The notes below the pieces were generated by a model, which did not search any database, was not told the DNA's origin, and saw only the letters and a list, made by a program, of their open reading frames with translations. A program made the position numbers and the translations under genes. From NCBI GenBank assembly GCA_963573305.1, contig OY754328.1:43081822-43145821 (forward strand): a stretch of DNA of 64,000 nt, given 5' to 3'. Within the stretch, counting starts at the first letter, position 1. Each line of letters starts with the position of its first letter. This DNA is from Pyrrhosoma nymphula (lineage: Eukaryota; Arthropoda; Insecta; Odonata; Coenagrionidae). Positions 37,181-48,527 of this stretch are shown here, piece by piece.

Positions 37181-40100
37181 AAACGCCAAAATCTGTTAAC
37201 TTGACAATTTATCGTTACAAATTTATGCTATCAACTTGACATTTCAGGATATAAATAATAGACCTTTTCCAAGGGGAACCTTTATCCCAGATATGACTAT
37301 TTTATCCCGGTGTATAAATAAATCACCGGGAAATCATCATAATATAAAGTATTATTTTTACAAAATTGTGAAAAAGTCGTAATAAGAGATTGATGTATCT
37401 ATACTTCTTCTATCAGAGTGTTAAGTAGCAGCCCTCATGGTTGATAGGTAAACTCTATAATTGGTCCTTTTCGATAAAAGCAAACTTCGTGATTTTCTGC
37501 GATGATATGGTCGGATGGTATTTTTGTACTTTTCTGCAAGCAGTTCAATAGCAGCTCTTTATTACATCATTACTCTAACATTGAGTAGCGATATTTCAGA
37601 CCATAAATCTAGGCGGAATTTTATCTTCCCTACTTTCAATGTGAATGACTTAGTTACCTTTAAGTTAACTATATGATGGTATATTTATATATTTAAAGTC
37701 ATAAGTTATTTTCTTATGTGTAGGTACTCCATAAAGATTATTTTACTTCAATGGTAATGGTTCTAGTGACAAAAGTGGAATGCCTTTGTGTATGTCGCCT
37801 ACCCTAAGCGTTATTCGATTCTGAGGTTAAATATACGTCCTATCACTAGACAAACTATCAAGCAGTAAAAGATTTAGGGAGCCTACGCCAGGAACGATTT
37901 CTGAAGTGAACTTGAGAAATATGCATGACATAATGACTTGATTAAGTGCGCTGAACTGTATCCTCACTCCCGAGTTGCGCGGGAGAATGTCGGTCATAAG
38001 TTTCGTGGCGAGGCGTCAGTTCTCGAGCGAACGGAAGGCGCTCCAACATTTCGAGCTCTCACGACCGCAAGACTGGAAGGAAGTGTTCCTTGACACGACC
38101 CGGGGGCGACGAGTGGGCGCTCCGCCCAACGAATCCATTTCTCCCCGAGCGAACTATTTAAAATGTCGGATATGGCGCCCTCAGGGTGCTGCGTAATGAA
38201 ACACGTTTCCTCCCAAGCCTCTTAAACTCCTTCCTCCCACCTCTTTCTCCTCCGCCTCCTTTCCAGAATCTCTCAAAGTCACGGAACTCGCGGAGAAAAG
38301 CATTTCGGGAGAGCTTCACCGAGAAACTGTGCATAAAACCTGGCAGTCCTTTCGAATCCAAAAGTTTTCGTCGATCCGCTCCAAACCACCCACATTCTCC
38401 ATCTTTCCTTCAAGATTGTCCCTCAACACCTTCTCGTCGTCTCGCTAAGCGACTTCCCCCCTACCTGCCCCCCCTCACCGCCCCTGCTCACCGTTCTGGA
38501 ATGAAGCGTCAGCAAGGAGGCACCCTTAGCCGAGGAAATGAAGCCAGGGGCGGCTCCTCGCTGCCCTCCCCCACCCCCCGCGTCCACGTCGCCCATCTCT
38601 CCGGAGATCAAATCCTAGGGTTTGCCTCCCCTGCCCCCTTGGCTCTCGCCGCCCCTGGCAGGATGAGGAGACGCCCACCGTCGGTCGCTTCGAGACGTCT
38701 TATCTAGCGAACGAGCGGCGTCTTTCGGAAGGGCCTTCCACGTCCTCGGCGATTTCTTCCTGCGCTCAACCTTCCGTCTCGCGACCTAGTCTCTTCCGCG
38801 CTAGTACTTTCATGCGAAGTACCTCCGGGGAAGTCAAAAGAGGAAAGTCCTCGGCCGTAGCGAACCCCTAGGGTGAGACGAAATGCACGCCAATGTGACG
38901 CAACTGCTTGAACTGACTTATTTTTTACTAAATGTGTTTTCGTTATGCTTTCATTCAATCGCCACGCGTTCAAAGTGTCGACATGTGTTACATTGACTCC
39001 AGGGCCATAATATCATTATTCTTCGATAAATATTTCATACCAAATTTTAGTATTTGTGTTTATATTATCCTATTCAAGTTTATTATTAATACGCTATTTT
39101 TATCTTGCTATCTCATCCCAATATTATTTTCATTTTGATTTCGCCCGAATCGTCTGCAGTATCCCTGCCTCCATAGTGTGCTATAATTTACTAAGAGGGT
39201 TTCTCAATTGGAATAAACTTACCTCCGTTGCATAGCCATCATTTCGTATGTTTCCCTGCATCATATTTAATCTACAATATAAAGATGTTGTACAATAGAC
39301 CTGCAGATAACTACTTGGTTTTCCAAAAAATGATTCCTTGTATTTTATCTGTCATTATGTATTGAATAAATGGCTAACAGTTAAAGCGGTAAGTTTTAAG
39401 GAAGCATGTTAATGTTCTCCGCTACATCTTACAACTAAAACTTGATTCATAGGTTGAAGTTGAACCGTAATAAATAGATTTGCGTTTCTTGGCGGGAATC
39501 CGTCTCAATATTCGCAAATTTTAGACTCGAAAAACTGTGGTCAAAGTATTGATACACACGATTCGTGCGACGAGATTTCTTGGGAGAAAGAAATTTTATG
39601 CTCGTAGAACCAGTTATTCCTCTGTAGATTATGCCTGTTAGTTAGTTAGTTATTTTGCAGTTAAACGTATGCCTCAAGTGAAGAAAAGCGTGAGTGAATC
39701 AGTTATATCTCCCACAATTCCTGTAGTCCTACACGCGCTTGTGTTTCCCGCGCCCGAGGTGATGGAAAGGACGGAGGAGTGTTTTTTGGGTTCGAATGTG
39801 TTTGGGTGTGTGAGGGGATTGAAGCGATCGACGGTTGGGGAAGCGTACATGCGCTTGGGGTGTGGGAGGCAGTGGTCGCACCCTTAAGCGCGATACTCCT
39901 GCAGCCCCCGTCGAAGCAGTGCCCTTACTTAGTCTCTGGTGGGAGCGAGTGAAGCCGGCAGATGAAAATTATGACGAGGAAACCGACCGACAGAAGACCT
40001 CACGGTCCGCCGTTCTCAATTCCGCCTCCCTACCCCCTTTTGGATTGTCTTTTCCTTTTCTTAACCACCACAATTGTTGTGCGCGCCGGAGACTTGATTC

Positions 40101-40190
40101 CTCCTTCGGGGTTGTCCAGGCTCTGTGCAACACTGATAGTAAAGGGTTCTTGCCCTTGGCGTCAGATGGACACAATAAGAACACATATAA
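37181..40190. other. No gene recognised; GC island at 37970-38880
   Basis: Positions 37970-38880 form a GC- and CpG-richer island with open frames on both strands (longest 173 codons, plus, from 38186). Products are Pro/Ser/Arg-rich without domains. It could mark a promoter of an unseen transcript, but I see no TATA box, initiator or splice evidence that would support one. 39140-40190 holds nothing recognisable. Confidence 0.4.
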
Positions 40191-40285
40191 TAAGTTTTAC
40201 TTGTTTTCGTGAAGGCTTCCGCGGAGTTTTTTTGATGAAGAGAATGGTTTTTCGGGTTTCCATCCGCGTTTATCCATTTTCGGTG

Positions 40286-40322
40286 GACATTATTTCTCCA
40301 GCGTTCCAGCTAGCTTCCTCAG
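40286..40322 (-). ncRNA. Hammerhead ribozyme-like motif (left arm)
   Basis: Minus strand: CTGAGGA (fits the CUGANGA core), spare A, stem II GCTAGC/GCTGGA with loop TGGAAC, GAAAT, loop AAT, GTC. The last stem II pair is lost (C to A) compared with the right arm copy. The two-base stem III plus GTC cleavage triplet is kept. Confidence 0.5.
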
Positions 40323-40644
40323 GTCCGTTGGATTGCAGGGTTTGGTCCGTCCTTTTTATGTTATACCGGTTTCGCGCCTTCGGGTGGAGGTGTGTCGTGA
40401 TTGGTCGGTACTAATGAAGAGCCGTTTCCAAGCGGTGGCGAGGGTGTAGCCGTCCTCTCGGTTGAAATTTTGCTGTTTTTTTGCTATCTCTATTGACTCC
40501 CGTATGATTCCAGACGGCTACACCCTCGCCACCGCTTGGAAACGGCTCTTCATTAGTACCGACCAATCACGACACACCTCCACCCGAAGGCGCGAAACCG
40601 GTATAACATAAAAAGGACGGACGAAACCCTGCAATCCAACGGAC

Positions 40645-40681
40645 CTGAGGAAGCTAGCTGGAACGCTGGCGAAATGTTGTC
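40645..40681 (+). ncRNA. Hammerhead ribozyme-like motif (right arm)
   Basis: Plus strand: CTGAGGA at 40645-40651, spare A, stem II GCTAGC (40653-40658) fully paired with GCTGGC (40665-40670), loop TGGAAC, GAAAT at 40671-40675, then GTT and GTC at 40679-40681. Flanks may form a stem I with an internal loop: ATCC and CGG upstream against CCG and GGAT downstream. In a type I hammerhead, self-cleavage would fall just after the GTC. The spare base between the core and stem II recurs in every copy in this window. Confidence 0.55.
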
Positions 40682-40744
40682 CACCGAAAATGGATAAACG
40701 CGGATGGAAACCCGAAAAACCATTCTCTTCAAGTTTTACTTGGT

Positions 40745-41723
40745 TTATATTGTCAGTTCAACGCTATTGACGAATGCAGACGACACATACACTTAAGCAT
40801 AATGAAGAGGGGAAAATACGGCGGAGAGTCGGAGCGAAACACGAGATAGAGATCTGTGCTTACCAAGGCAAGCAGATGATCAGGTGGGCTGGACCAAGAG
40901 GCGTTCGGGTCGACCAGCTTGGGTCTAAACAAGGCACTACTGCACCAAAGATGAACTGTCCCTCTCCCAAATGGAATAAACCATCCTTCATCTCGACGTC
41001 AAGGGCAAGAATCCTATACTATCTTGTTTCGTGTTGTTTAGTTTAACTATGACGAAGGAAACTTGGTACGCGTTACAACATATTTTGAAGCGCCGAAGGT
41101 TGTGTTAACAGTTCTTAAGAGTGACACTTCAGATAATGAAACGAGAAAACCTCAGTCTATGTAGGCCCACGTTTTTCTCACGGTTGATACTGCAGTGGTA
41201 TTGCCTCTGCAATAATGAGATCAGCATCTGTCTCGTTGTCTGGTTAAAAAACATTTAGACAGTAAATTTGTCGTGTCGTAAAATGCAGCGTGATAATCGA
41301 ATTGTCTTTCTGGTTGAAAATTTCTGGTAATTCGCTATAGAGTAAGTGGTTATTTACGCATTCACCCATGTGCAATCATGTAATTCTCATTATCGAGAAC
41401 TCGTTCATGGGATTCATCTGGATCTATTCTTCCTTTGATACTCTGTCTGTTGCCTCCTTAAAATTTTCATTCCCCTCACTCTTCACGTCTTTCATAATCT
41501 CTTGTACGTACTTCCTCTCGCAATTTTCATGTCCTTAATTTATCATATTCTTACATTTGCTGAAAATTAAAATTAATTATATAATATTACGTTCTGCACT
41601 TAGAAAGCTTTATCATCTGTTTTAAGTATTTACCTTTTGCTCTTTATTGAAAAATGATATTTTTAGGTACTGCGAGATGAAATACAAAAATTCTCATATG
41701 ATGCTCTTAAAAATAGTTACGTC
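40745..41723. other. No gene recognised
   Basis: AT-rich with nothing recognisable; the 90-codon frame at 40774-41046 lacks any family signature. Confidence 0.4.
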
Positions 41724-41728
41724 GGGGA

Positions 41729-41945
41729 TGTGATGTATTTAAATAGAAAATAAAGCTCTCTGATTGACGGATCGCTTGTCAAGGGTACAGTCTGAGTGAC
41801 CGTTGTGGCTAGTATGGATATGGTAAATAAACAGCCTTTGTTAGTTGTAATAGAATAGTAATGGTTTACAATGAATGAAGTTATTAAGTAACTCGCTTAT
41901 TATTTCGTAATTCCCTAGTCCTGCGTGCTAGGTTCATACATAACA
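41729..41945 (+). mobile_element. Solo LTR, 217 bp, with 5-bp target duplication
   Basis: The segment starts TGTGATGT and ends CATAACA, i.e. TGT...ACA, and is flanked on both sides by GGGGA (41724-41728 and 41946-41950), the 5-bp duplication typical of LTR retrotransposon integrase. Inside are TATTTAAATAG as a TATA-like element (41736-41746) and two AATAAA poly(A) signals (near 41749 and 41824), in LTR order. No second LTR, primer binding site or gag/pol is adjacent, so this is what recombination between two LTRs leaves behind. Strand is inferred from the TATA and poly(A) order. Superfamily unknown. Confidence 0.7.
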
Positions 41946-41950
41946 GGGGA

Positions 41951-43235
41951 GGTCCATGCAATAAATTGACAAATAAACAAACCATTTAAAAAAATGTATT
42001 ATTATTCTCGTTTGCTTGATATTCCAATTACAACTCACGATAGTTCTTCCACTCTTGTGATTCGCAAGTTATTTTTACAGCTCCACTCAATCATCTCAAA
42101 ATAATTTCTGGCTGTAGCAATAACCTCATTAGCAAGAGGAGAACATTTTTTAAATAGATTACTTTAATATTTCAGGCTGTATTATTTTCTTTAAAGCCTT
42201 TATTTATTATGATCAGCTACGGTAAGTACGGTATATCACTTCCCTCCCACCTGATGAGGATATCGGTTAATAAATCGTTAAATTAAATGTATGCACTATT
42301 CCATACTTCCACAGCAAAGCATCTTTCTAGCCATTTCGGTATGTCCAATCTCTGACCGCTTTTTCCTCGATTTCGAGAGCATCTGCATTTGATGAGTCGC
42401 AGTTTGCGAGCGCGGCTGAGTCTTAAGCTCTTTCCTCGCGCCTGCAGGTTCGTCGCCAGACCGAGCCAATGATCATCCCTTCCATCATCACATCGCCGGA
42501 TCCACGCCTCTCCATCCGAGAAAAGGCATTCCCCTTCGCATCCATTGTCCTCTCTCATCCTGCACCCAACACCACGGGGTGCAGGGTGACTGACTCATCC
42601 TTCGTCCTCTCTTCTCCACTCATACCTATTTATCTCTGTCTAGGAAAGCACGGCCTCCGGTTGAAAGAAAAATAAAAAGCGCTCTTGGTAGACGGAAAGG
42701 GCCTTCCTCCATCGAGGATAGGTTGAAGCAGAAGGAATTAATGAAAGAGTGCAGTATTTTGGTGTATATTATATAGGTGTGTTCTATACATTTGGCGGTG
42801 TGTGTGTTCACGGTGGTATGTGAAAGGAAGCCAAAGTGTGAGTTGGAGGTGGAGGGTGATCTCGTCCATTGGATGCGTGGATGGATTGCGGCCAGGGCAT
42901 CAGTCTCTCTCGCCTCAATCCCTTGCGTGTCCCTTTTCGATGGTCGGGACCCTCCGTTCCCTCTCCCCCTCACCGTCCTTCTCTTACACCGGAGTGAGGC
43001 TTAAGCCTCGTCCCCTTCGCCTCACCCACCCTCTCTCCAAACCCCTAAGCACATCCCCTAAGCAAACCCCTAATTACTGCGTCTCTACTCTCCCAATTCT
43101 TCCCTCCCCTTCCTCTCATAACATCTCGTATATTTTCCCACCTCTGGCATTCTCGCCACGCCCCTAGTTCTTCCTTACTTTGCCCAGTAACCTAGTTTCA
43201 CGAATGAGTCCACTTACCGTGATTTTAAGATGCAG
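41951..43235. other. No gene recognised
   Basis: AT-rich to 42240, then GC-rich and CT-rich islands (42330-42640 and 42880-43170). At 42252 CTGATGAGGATATCGG followed by TTAATAAATCG recalls the Penelope repeat tail but lacks the GAAA box. Confidence 0.35.
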
Positions 43236-43412
43236 GTTTGAACGAGGAAGGAAAGAGGAAGCTGAGGAAAACAAGCGAGGAAGTGTTAGATAAGGTAGGA
43301 GAGGACAGGAGAAATTTGGAGGGGGAAGCACGATTGGCCGAGTGACGTATTGGAGATATTGAGGGGTGAGGCCTTGCCGAAGAGGGTGAGAGGGATTAGG
43401 GAATACTAGGAG
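43236..43412 (+). mobile_element. Degenerate LINE C-terminal fragment
   Basis: The plus strand encodes, with frame changes, KTSEEVLDKVGEDRRNLE and later ILRGEALPKRVRGIREY followed by a stop. These align with THEEVLDMVGEERK and the terminal KRGRGERE block of the LINE fragment at 27.0 kb. It is shorter and more decayed. The match is by eye and only moderate. Confidence 0.45.
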
Positions 43413-43480
43413 ATGCGAGGACAATCAAAATATAAAACTGATGATATCAGGCCTGATCTCGTGGAAATTATGGATATCCT

Positions 43481-43549
43481 TGTTGAGAAAACCACCTTTA
43501 TTATTTCCAAAAATGTTTTGTGGGAATAACAAAGGTGGATTTCTCAACA
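43481..43549. repeat. Small foldback, about 27-bp arms
   Basis: TGTTGAGAAAACCACCTTTA and TTATTTCC at 43481-43508 are inverted at 43523-43549, around a 14-base loop. The right arm reads GGAATAACAAAGGTGGATTT, close to the AATAAA...GTGG tail of the Penelope-type repeats. No hammerhead core is present. Confidence 0.6.
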
Positions 43550-44935
43550 TGGAATCAAACTAAACTTAGATACCGAATACGCGCTTAGAAAAGTGGTTGT
43601 TTTTTATGATTTCCAATTTCTCTTAATATCCCCTGTTCCATCGCTACTGTAACGTCCATACGTTTCTTTACAAACACCCATTTTTTCCCAGAATTTCCAC
43701 TCATTTTCTTGAGTCTCTCCAGGTGAAATCCATCCATGACCATCCGTTCCATTAGCGCCACTAACCCTTCAAAGCCCATTTTTAAAACGTACTATCGTCG
43801 AAAAAAATAAAATGTAAATCCTTATCAGTCGTCGTTTTTACCAACATCTGTTTTTACTGAGATTCGCTGTTGTGCGGCAATCAAGGTCTTCCCCTTGGAG
43901 TTTACTTTTATCCTGCGGGAAGTCGACGGAATTCTTCGCTGTCCGGCCAGTGAATAGCCGCGTTAATGTGACTTCGAACAGTTGAGAAGTGGAGGCGGGG
44001 GGGTCCAGGGAGGGCGGGGCATTTCAGGCAGGCGTTAAAAGAGGACTGGGAATAAAAACTTTGCAGTCGACGAGGGCGCTAGGAGTGCCCCACGATGTGT
44101 ATCGCCCGAGAATGGAGTTAATGTCGAGAAACCTAAAACGGCCATTTTAAGGGCCATCGCGGAACGTCCTTTATTGCCCCCATTTCGGCCGCCCCTGGCC
44201 GATGCTAACAGCGGCCGGGCAGCGAGCTCAATCTGCTCCCCCTCGGAGGTGGGGGTGGCTTAAAAAAAATGAGTGCTGCCTGCCGACGGCTCCGCGCCAA
44301 GCTTTTGCCTCGCGGGATAGAGCACCAGCGAAGGCCACCGCGGGTAATACTCGAAGCCTGTTCCGCTCATTCAAGCGGTTTTCTTTCCTGTTTACGACCC
44401 GCCTCTCTGCGTTATTTTCCTCTCCTACTGCACCTTCATGGGTGATATGAGATGTCTTATCCGAAAGTGATGCAGGATAGGAGTATATCAGGGTTTTTTT
44501 ATATGACAGGTCGGTAAATGCAGAGTATACAATCAACACGTAAAAATAGTCATTTGATCTAAAAGTAATGTTCTCTCAGAATTTACTGCTGTATTTTATA
44601 TTACTAGGGAGCAATTTTTGTGTTCCCAGATGAATGTTGTGTTTACCCAGTGTACTTGGACTGAATCAAGCCTCCAATTAGCAATAATAGTGGGCGCAGT
44701 TTCACAATTTTAGTCACTATGCTTCGTCGTTCTAAACCAAACGGGAAAATTATTATTTTCATATATGTTTTCAAAAGAAGAGCTTCGTGCTCTAAAAGTC
44801 TTTTTTTATCAATAAAAGAATAGGCATTACAATTTGAAAAAAAATATTTTCCAATCATCAGAAAATTTGGATGTGATGTTAATATTCGGCAATTTATAAA
44901 TATTTGTTGATGAATATCTGTTACTTATACCACTT
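43550..44935. other. No gene recognised; GC island near 43980-44430
   Basis: A GC-rich patch (GGGGGG and GGGCGGGGC runs near 43998-44020) with no coding signature, followed by AT-rich DNA leading to the Penelope-like element. Confidence 0.35.
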
Positions 44936-44940
44936 TTATT

Positions 44941-44995
44941 TAAATTAAGCAACCCGGGTTTCAGTGAATAATCACCATCATCAGGCATTAATTTA
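44941..44995 (-). ncRNA. Type I hammerhead ribozyme, near canonical
   Basis: Read on the minus strand: stem I 5' side TAAATTAATGC (44995-44985); core CTGATGA (44984-44978); spare T; stem II GGTGA and TCACT with loop TTAT (44976-44963); GAAAC (44962-44958); loop CCGG; GTT (44953-44951); stem I 3' side GCTTAATTTA (44950-44941). Stem I pairs 10 bp with one bulged T. The CUGANGA and GAAA boxes are intact and stem III is the two-base minimal form known from Penelope elements. The predicted cleavage triplet is GTT rather than the commoner GTC. In the element it would self-cleave the transcript at the terminal repeat. Confidence 0.75.
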
Positions 44996-45026
44996 GATCT
45001 GTTTATCCTATTGTTTCCGTAGTTAC

Positions 45027-45573
45027 GTAACGGAAGGGGAGAAGAAGTTTGAAACGGAGGCCAGAGTAGGTGAAAAGGAAGGGTAAAGGTATTCGTTAAT
45101 GAGGGTGTTGTCGTGGTTATTCAAAATTTTTAAAATTTCCAACTGCTCTCTTGAATCTAATTCGCGGCGGTCGTTGCATAATTTTAGGATATTCATTGTA
45201 AAATCACTCCTGTGGCTGCTACATATATTAAGTGTTTAGCAAAATTACTTTTATCCTCTTTGATGTTTTTATAAGCACTCAAATGTTCTTTTCTCCTGAC
45301 ACAGAAGCTTCTACTTGTCTGCCCCACGTAAACACCATAGCAATCGCTGCATTTTAATGAATATACTCCACATCGGTCTAATTGCTCTATCGGGTCCTTA
45401 CATTTTACTAGCAGCTTTCTGAGAGTGGCATTAGGCCTATGAGCCATGCGGAATTCGTCTCTAGGTAGACGGTGAGACATTTTCTGAGATACTGCACCTA
45501 GGTATGTCACCGTGCACCACTGCTTCTTTTTAAATATAAATAATTCCGTGGTAATTGGCTCAAAAATTATCAA
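45027..45573 (-). pseudogene. GIY-YIG endonuclease domain of a Penelope-like element, one frameshift
   Basis: The open frame 45573-45193 begins in the linker after the reverse transcriptase (VTYLGAVSQKMSHRLPRDEF, then a KCKDPIEQLDR stretch). From residue 68 it has CGVYSLKCSDC, YVGQTSRSF at 82-90 and an Arg-Arg-Lys-Glu-His run at 93-97. These are the Cys residues, the GIY/YIG-type pair (GVY...YVG), the catalytic-type Arg and the conserved His of the Penelope nuclease, which cuts target DNA for priming. SNFAKHLI follows. Near 45235 the coding shifts frame and continues as CSSHRSDFTMNILKLCNDRR, a stretch with EQLEILKILNN, and ends ...NFFSPSVT. The post-nuclease part matches the fragment at 11.4-11.8 kb in layout. 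Confidence 0.8.
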
Positions 45574-45579
45574 TGCTGT

Positions 45580-47084
45580 GAATTTTTTAATATTTTTTCA
45601 TAATTTGCAGTGCATTCCAGCTGCGAGAGTGAATCAATAAATGATTCTTTATAGCCACCAATAACAGCTCCTGAAAAAATATATTACGTTGGAATGTTTT
45701 TTTTTGCATAATTTAAGGTTTTTTGAACTCTTGCCCAGAATTTATGCACAGATAAGCGAAGAATATTTAATGGCTGAGCTGGAATTTAGAGTTTAAATTT
45801 TCCTCATTTTATGGAAAAAAAATATCCATAAATACGGCTGTAATGTACGAGATTCTGTAAAAACACAATATTTCAACGGTTAAATGAAGCGTTTCTGGTG
45901 ATTTTCCCATTTTTACGATGCACAGGGCGCGTTAGTACTATTAAATGAAACGCGTCGTTGTTAAAACAGTCGGAATCTACCTGCCGTGTTTTATTAATGA
46001 CAGCTGTAATATATTTTCCATGGCCAGTGTTGGTTTGTTGTATCTGGTTCTACTTCCATTTTCCATTGCTGCCGTAATTATTCAAGCTAAACCGCGCTAC
46101 ATTAAACGTGATTTCTTTGAGGATGTATTCTGATTTTTACAATGTACGTTGAGTTATGGACCTCATTCTTGGTGCCTCATTTCGCGTGCACCATATCGCC
46201 CGCACCATATCGCCCGCATAAATTCGCTTGCTGTCGTCTCACGCTATTATTTTGACCGAAAAGAACAAACTGTATCTATCATCGAGGAGTTAATACTCCA
46301 TTTTCCCTAGTTTTATGTTTCACAGTTATTTAAAGTTATGAGTTTTTCTCAGTCTCGGTAGGTATAACAAAAAAGAGTGTTAATGAAACGTTCATACTGA
46401 TGTTAAATTCGCCTTTTTATTCATGAGTAGTGCGTTTTAATTATCTACTTGATTGCTTCTTACATTGTCTTCCTATTACTTGTAAACCTCTGGGTAAAAG
46501 GCTATTTACCATAGCGTCCGTTCTTTAGTACTGTTTTTCAGCTGCTTCACTTTATTCAATTCTATTCTCCTAACCCTTGTTCTTGGATGATGCCACCACT
46601 CCCTCGTTTATAAATTCATAAACAGACATAGTTTATCAATTTTTTTCCGTGAGATATAACTAGTTTTTTCACTGCATGTAAAATTGAAAACATTCAGTAT
46701 CATATTCATCGTCATTCATCATTGATCATTCAATCTTAATATTGGTTGATTGCAGCACTTTATTCTACCATGTATCCTGCTATTTATTTCCTGTCCTTGT
46801 AGCTCCTCTGTTTCATATCACGTTTTAGTTGGCCTAAGTATTCCTCCCTTGGTCTTTCTCTGGAGCTTTATCATCTCAATCTTATGTAATTCGACCTTCC
46901 ATTGTGTTCCTCACAAATTCGTTGTGTCTCAAAGGGTGCTCTCATGTATCTGAACTTCCCAATTTTTCCTGATAGAGCTCCACATGTTTTTCTCCTTCAA
47001 TTCTTCTGTTCACTATCTCGTTTCGAAGTCTATCTGTCCATTTGATCTTCAGCGCCATTTATAATGTAAAGGAAGTAATCATTC
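45580..47084. other. No gene recognised
   Basis: AT-rich. A 14-base unit CACCATATCGCCCG is repeated in tandem at 46190-46217. Small frames at 45945 and 46750 have hydrophobic stretches but no supporting context. Confidence 0.4.
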
Positions 47085-47147
47085 GAATTAAGGTATTTGA
47101 GCCGAAGCCCTCGGGACTGTATAGTCAGGCCACTACACCAACACGAT
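47085..47147 (-). repeat. Decayed tRNA-derived SINE head
   Basis: On the minus strand an A box TGGTGTAGTGG (47140-47130) is followed by a small GACTATACAGTC hairpin, CCCGAGGGCTTC and a weak B box GGCTCAAATACC (47103-47092). Order and spacing fit a tRNA-like pol III promoter. It differs from the SINE heads at 4.5 and 26.3 kb. Confidence 0.5.
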
Positions 47148-47149
47148 CG

Positions 47150-48527
47150 TTTTAAGGCATGCAAGCGTAGGTATTTCTATTTATTACTACCTATCAATAA
47201 TAATGCTCTTCTTCTACGCGACAGAAAAATGTATGATTGTCTTGAGAAACTATGATCGTGAGCGAATGATGTTCTCATCTTGTTGCAGTGTTCCCTCTGC
47301 CTTTATCATGACTTATTAGAATTTCTTCAACTCAATGTGCTTTTTAACCCTCCCAATGTTATATTTGGCGTTGGGTGGTTCACCCAACAAAAATCGTCTT
47401 CGTATATCTTTGAAGCGCGTAAATTTTTCGACTTGTTCTGTTTGACATGAGAACATCGAGAACATGACACATCGCCTTTTTTGTTCATTGAGAATAAGAA
47501 ATTCTAGATATCAGAGTTGTATTTATTGTGGTATGCCAACTTTGAGATCATTATAAGCCACAAGTAACTAATTTTTGCTTCTTTTGGATGAGGTAAATAA
47601 AATTAAATGTAGCATAGAATAACTTTGGAATATCCGTGTGATAAGAATAGAAAAGAGTATAAAATATTCTTTTAAAATATTTAAAAACTATGCTTAAAAT
47701 AGGTGCAACGAATGCATATCTAATTCCGCTCTTTGATTTAGCATTTAATGGCTGTCGCCTGTGAGAACGTTTATACTTTCTTTAGCACAGTTATATATCC
47801 CGTGATCCGCTGCCCGGTATTTCTCTCGTTCCGTTTGGCCTTTCATTTTTAAGGATTGTGACGCAGTAGGAGCAGAGTATAGGCGTGAGAGTTTTTTATT
47901 TTTGCACGGCCATGTTCCAGGTCTTCCATCACGAATTTGGATGACTCTGGATTGCTTATCGACTTTGGATCGGTTGCTTAGACGTCCGCAGCAAGGATTG
48001 CTAGATTTGCACACTGCAAATGCATCCAACTAGAAACACCATAATTTGAATCCAGGTCGCGAGGAGTGTCCACAAAATGCGAAGAGTGCTGGATTTAGTG
48101 CTCAATGAGGGGAACGCGGCGGGAACAAAGGGGAACCACATCCCCTCCTTGGAGGTGGGGCGTAATATGCCTGAAAAAGGTTCTTTCATTCAAGAATGGA
48201 TAACACCAAATATATCAGTTGGCTGAAAAAAAAACCCTGCTATTTACTGCATAGACCACCTCTTGCCCCGGCAGCGTACCTAATTCCCAGTTCATGGCGG
48301 ATAGCACCCTCGTATTCACATTCCCGACCTTTCATAGCAATGGCAGTTATTATCCCGATGAAGACTTTTGCATAATTATAAAACAATCATAAGTATGAAA
48401 AGGTTATCATTTTTTCCTCGATTCGCAAAGAAGAACTGCCAAGATTTAGGAGATTTTGAATAATTTAAAATATACTTTCCTCATATCAATGGAGGCAGGC
48501 GATACTTGGTGGAATTTAGTTGCACTG
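47150..48527. other. No gene recognised
   Basis: AT-rich DNA with no recognisable frame, RNA or repeat. Confidence 0.4.

Larger units (their letters stand above)
40237..40730. repeat. Large foldback, 218-bp arms, with divergent hammerhead motifs
   Basis: Arms 40237-40454 and 40513-40730 pair base for base with no indel and only a handful of mismatches (around 40289-40298 and 40350), around a 58-base spacer. A 12-base direct repeat AAGTTTTACTTG lies outside at 40192-40203 and 40731-40742. Each arm carries a hammerhead motif reading outward. High arm identity means recent formation or ongoing gene conversion. No protein is encoded. I read this as head-to-head Penelope pseudo-LTRs, inferred from the motif and the similar arrangement at 11-12 kb. 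Confidence 0.8.
44930..45573 (-). mobile_element. Penelope-like retroelement 3' part (endonuclease plus hammerhead terminal repeat)
   Basis: On the minus strand a GIY-YIG endonuclease coding segment (45573 to about 45030) is followed after about 35 bases by a terminal repeat with a hammerhead ribozyme (44995-44941) and an AAATAAAAGTGG tail (44941-44930). This is the known order of Penelope-like elements: reverse transcriptase, GIY-YIG nuclease, then pseudo-LTR. The reverse transcriptase is not visible beyond 45573, so the copy is 5'-truncated. Confidence 0.8.

Noticed and set aside
42252..42290. CTGATGA followed by TTAATAAATCG as another hammerhead
   Set aside because: The GAAA box and a stem II partner are missing.
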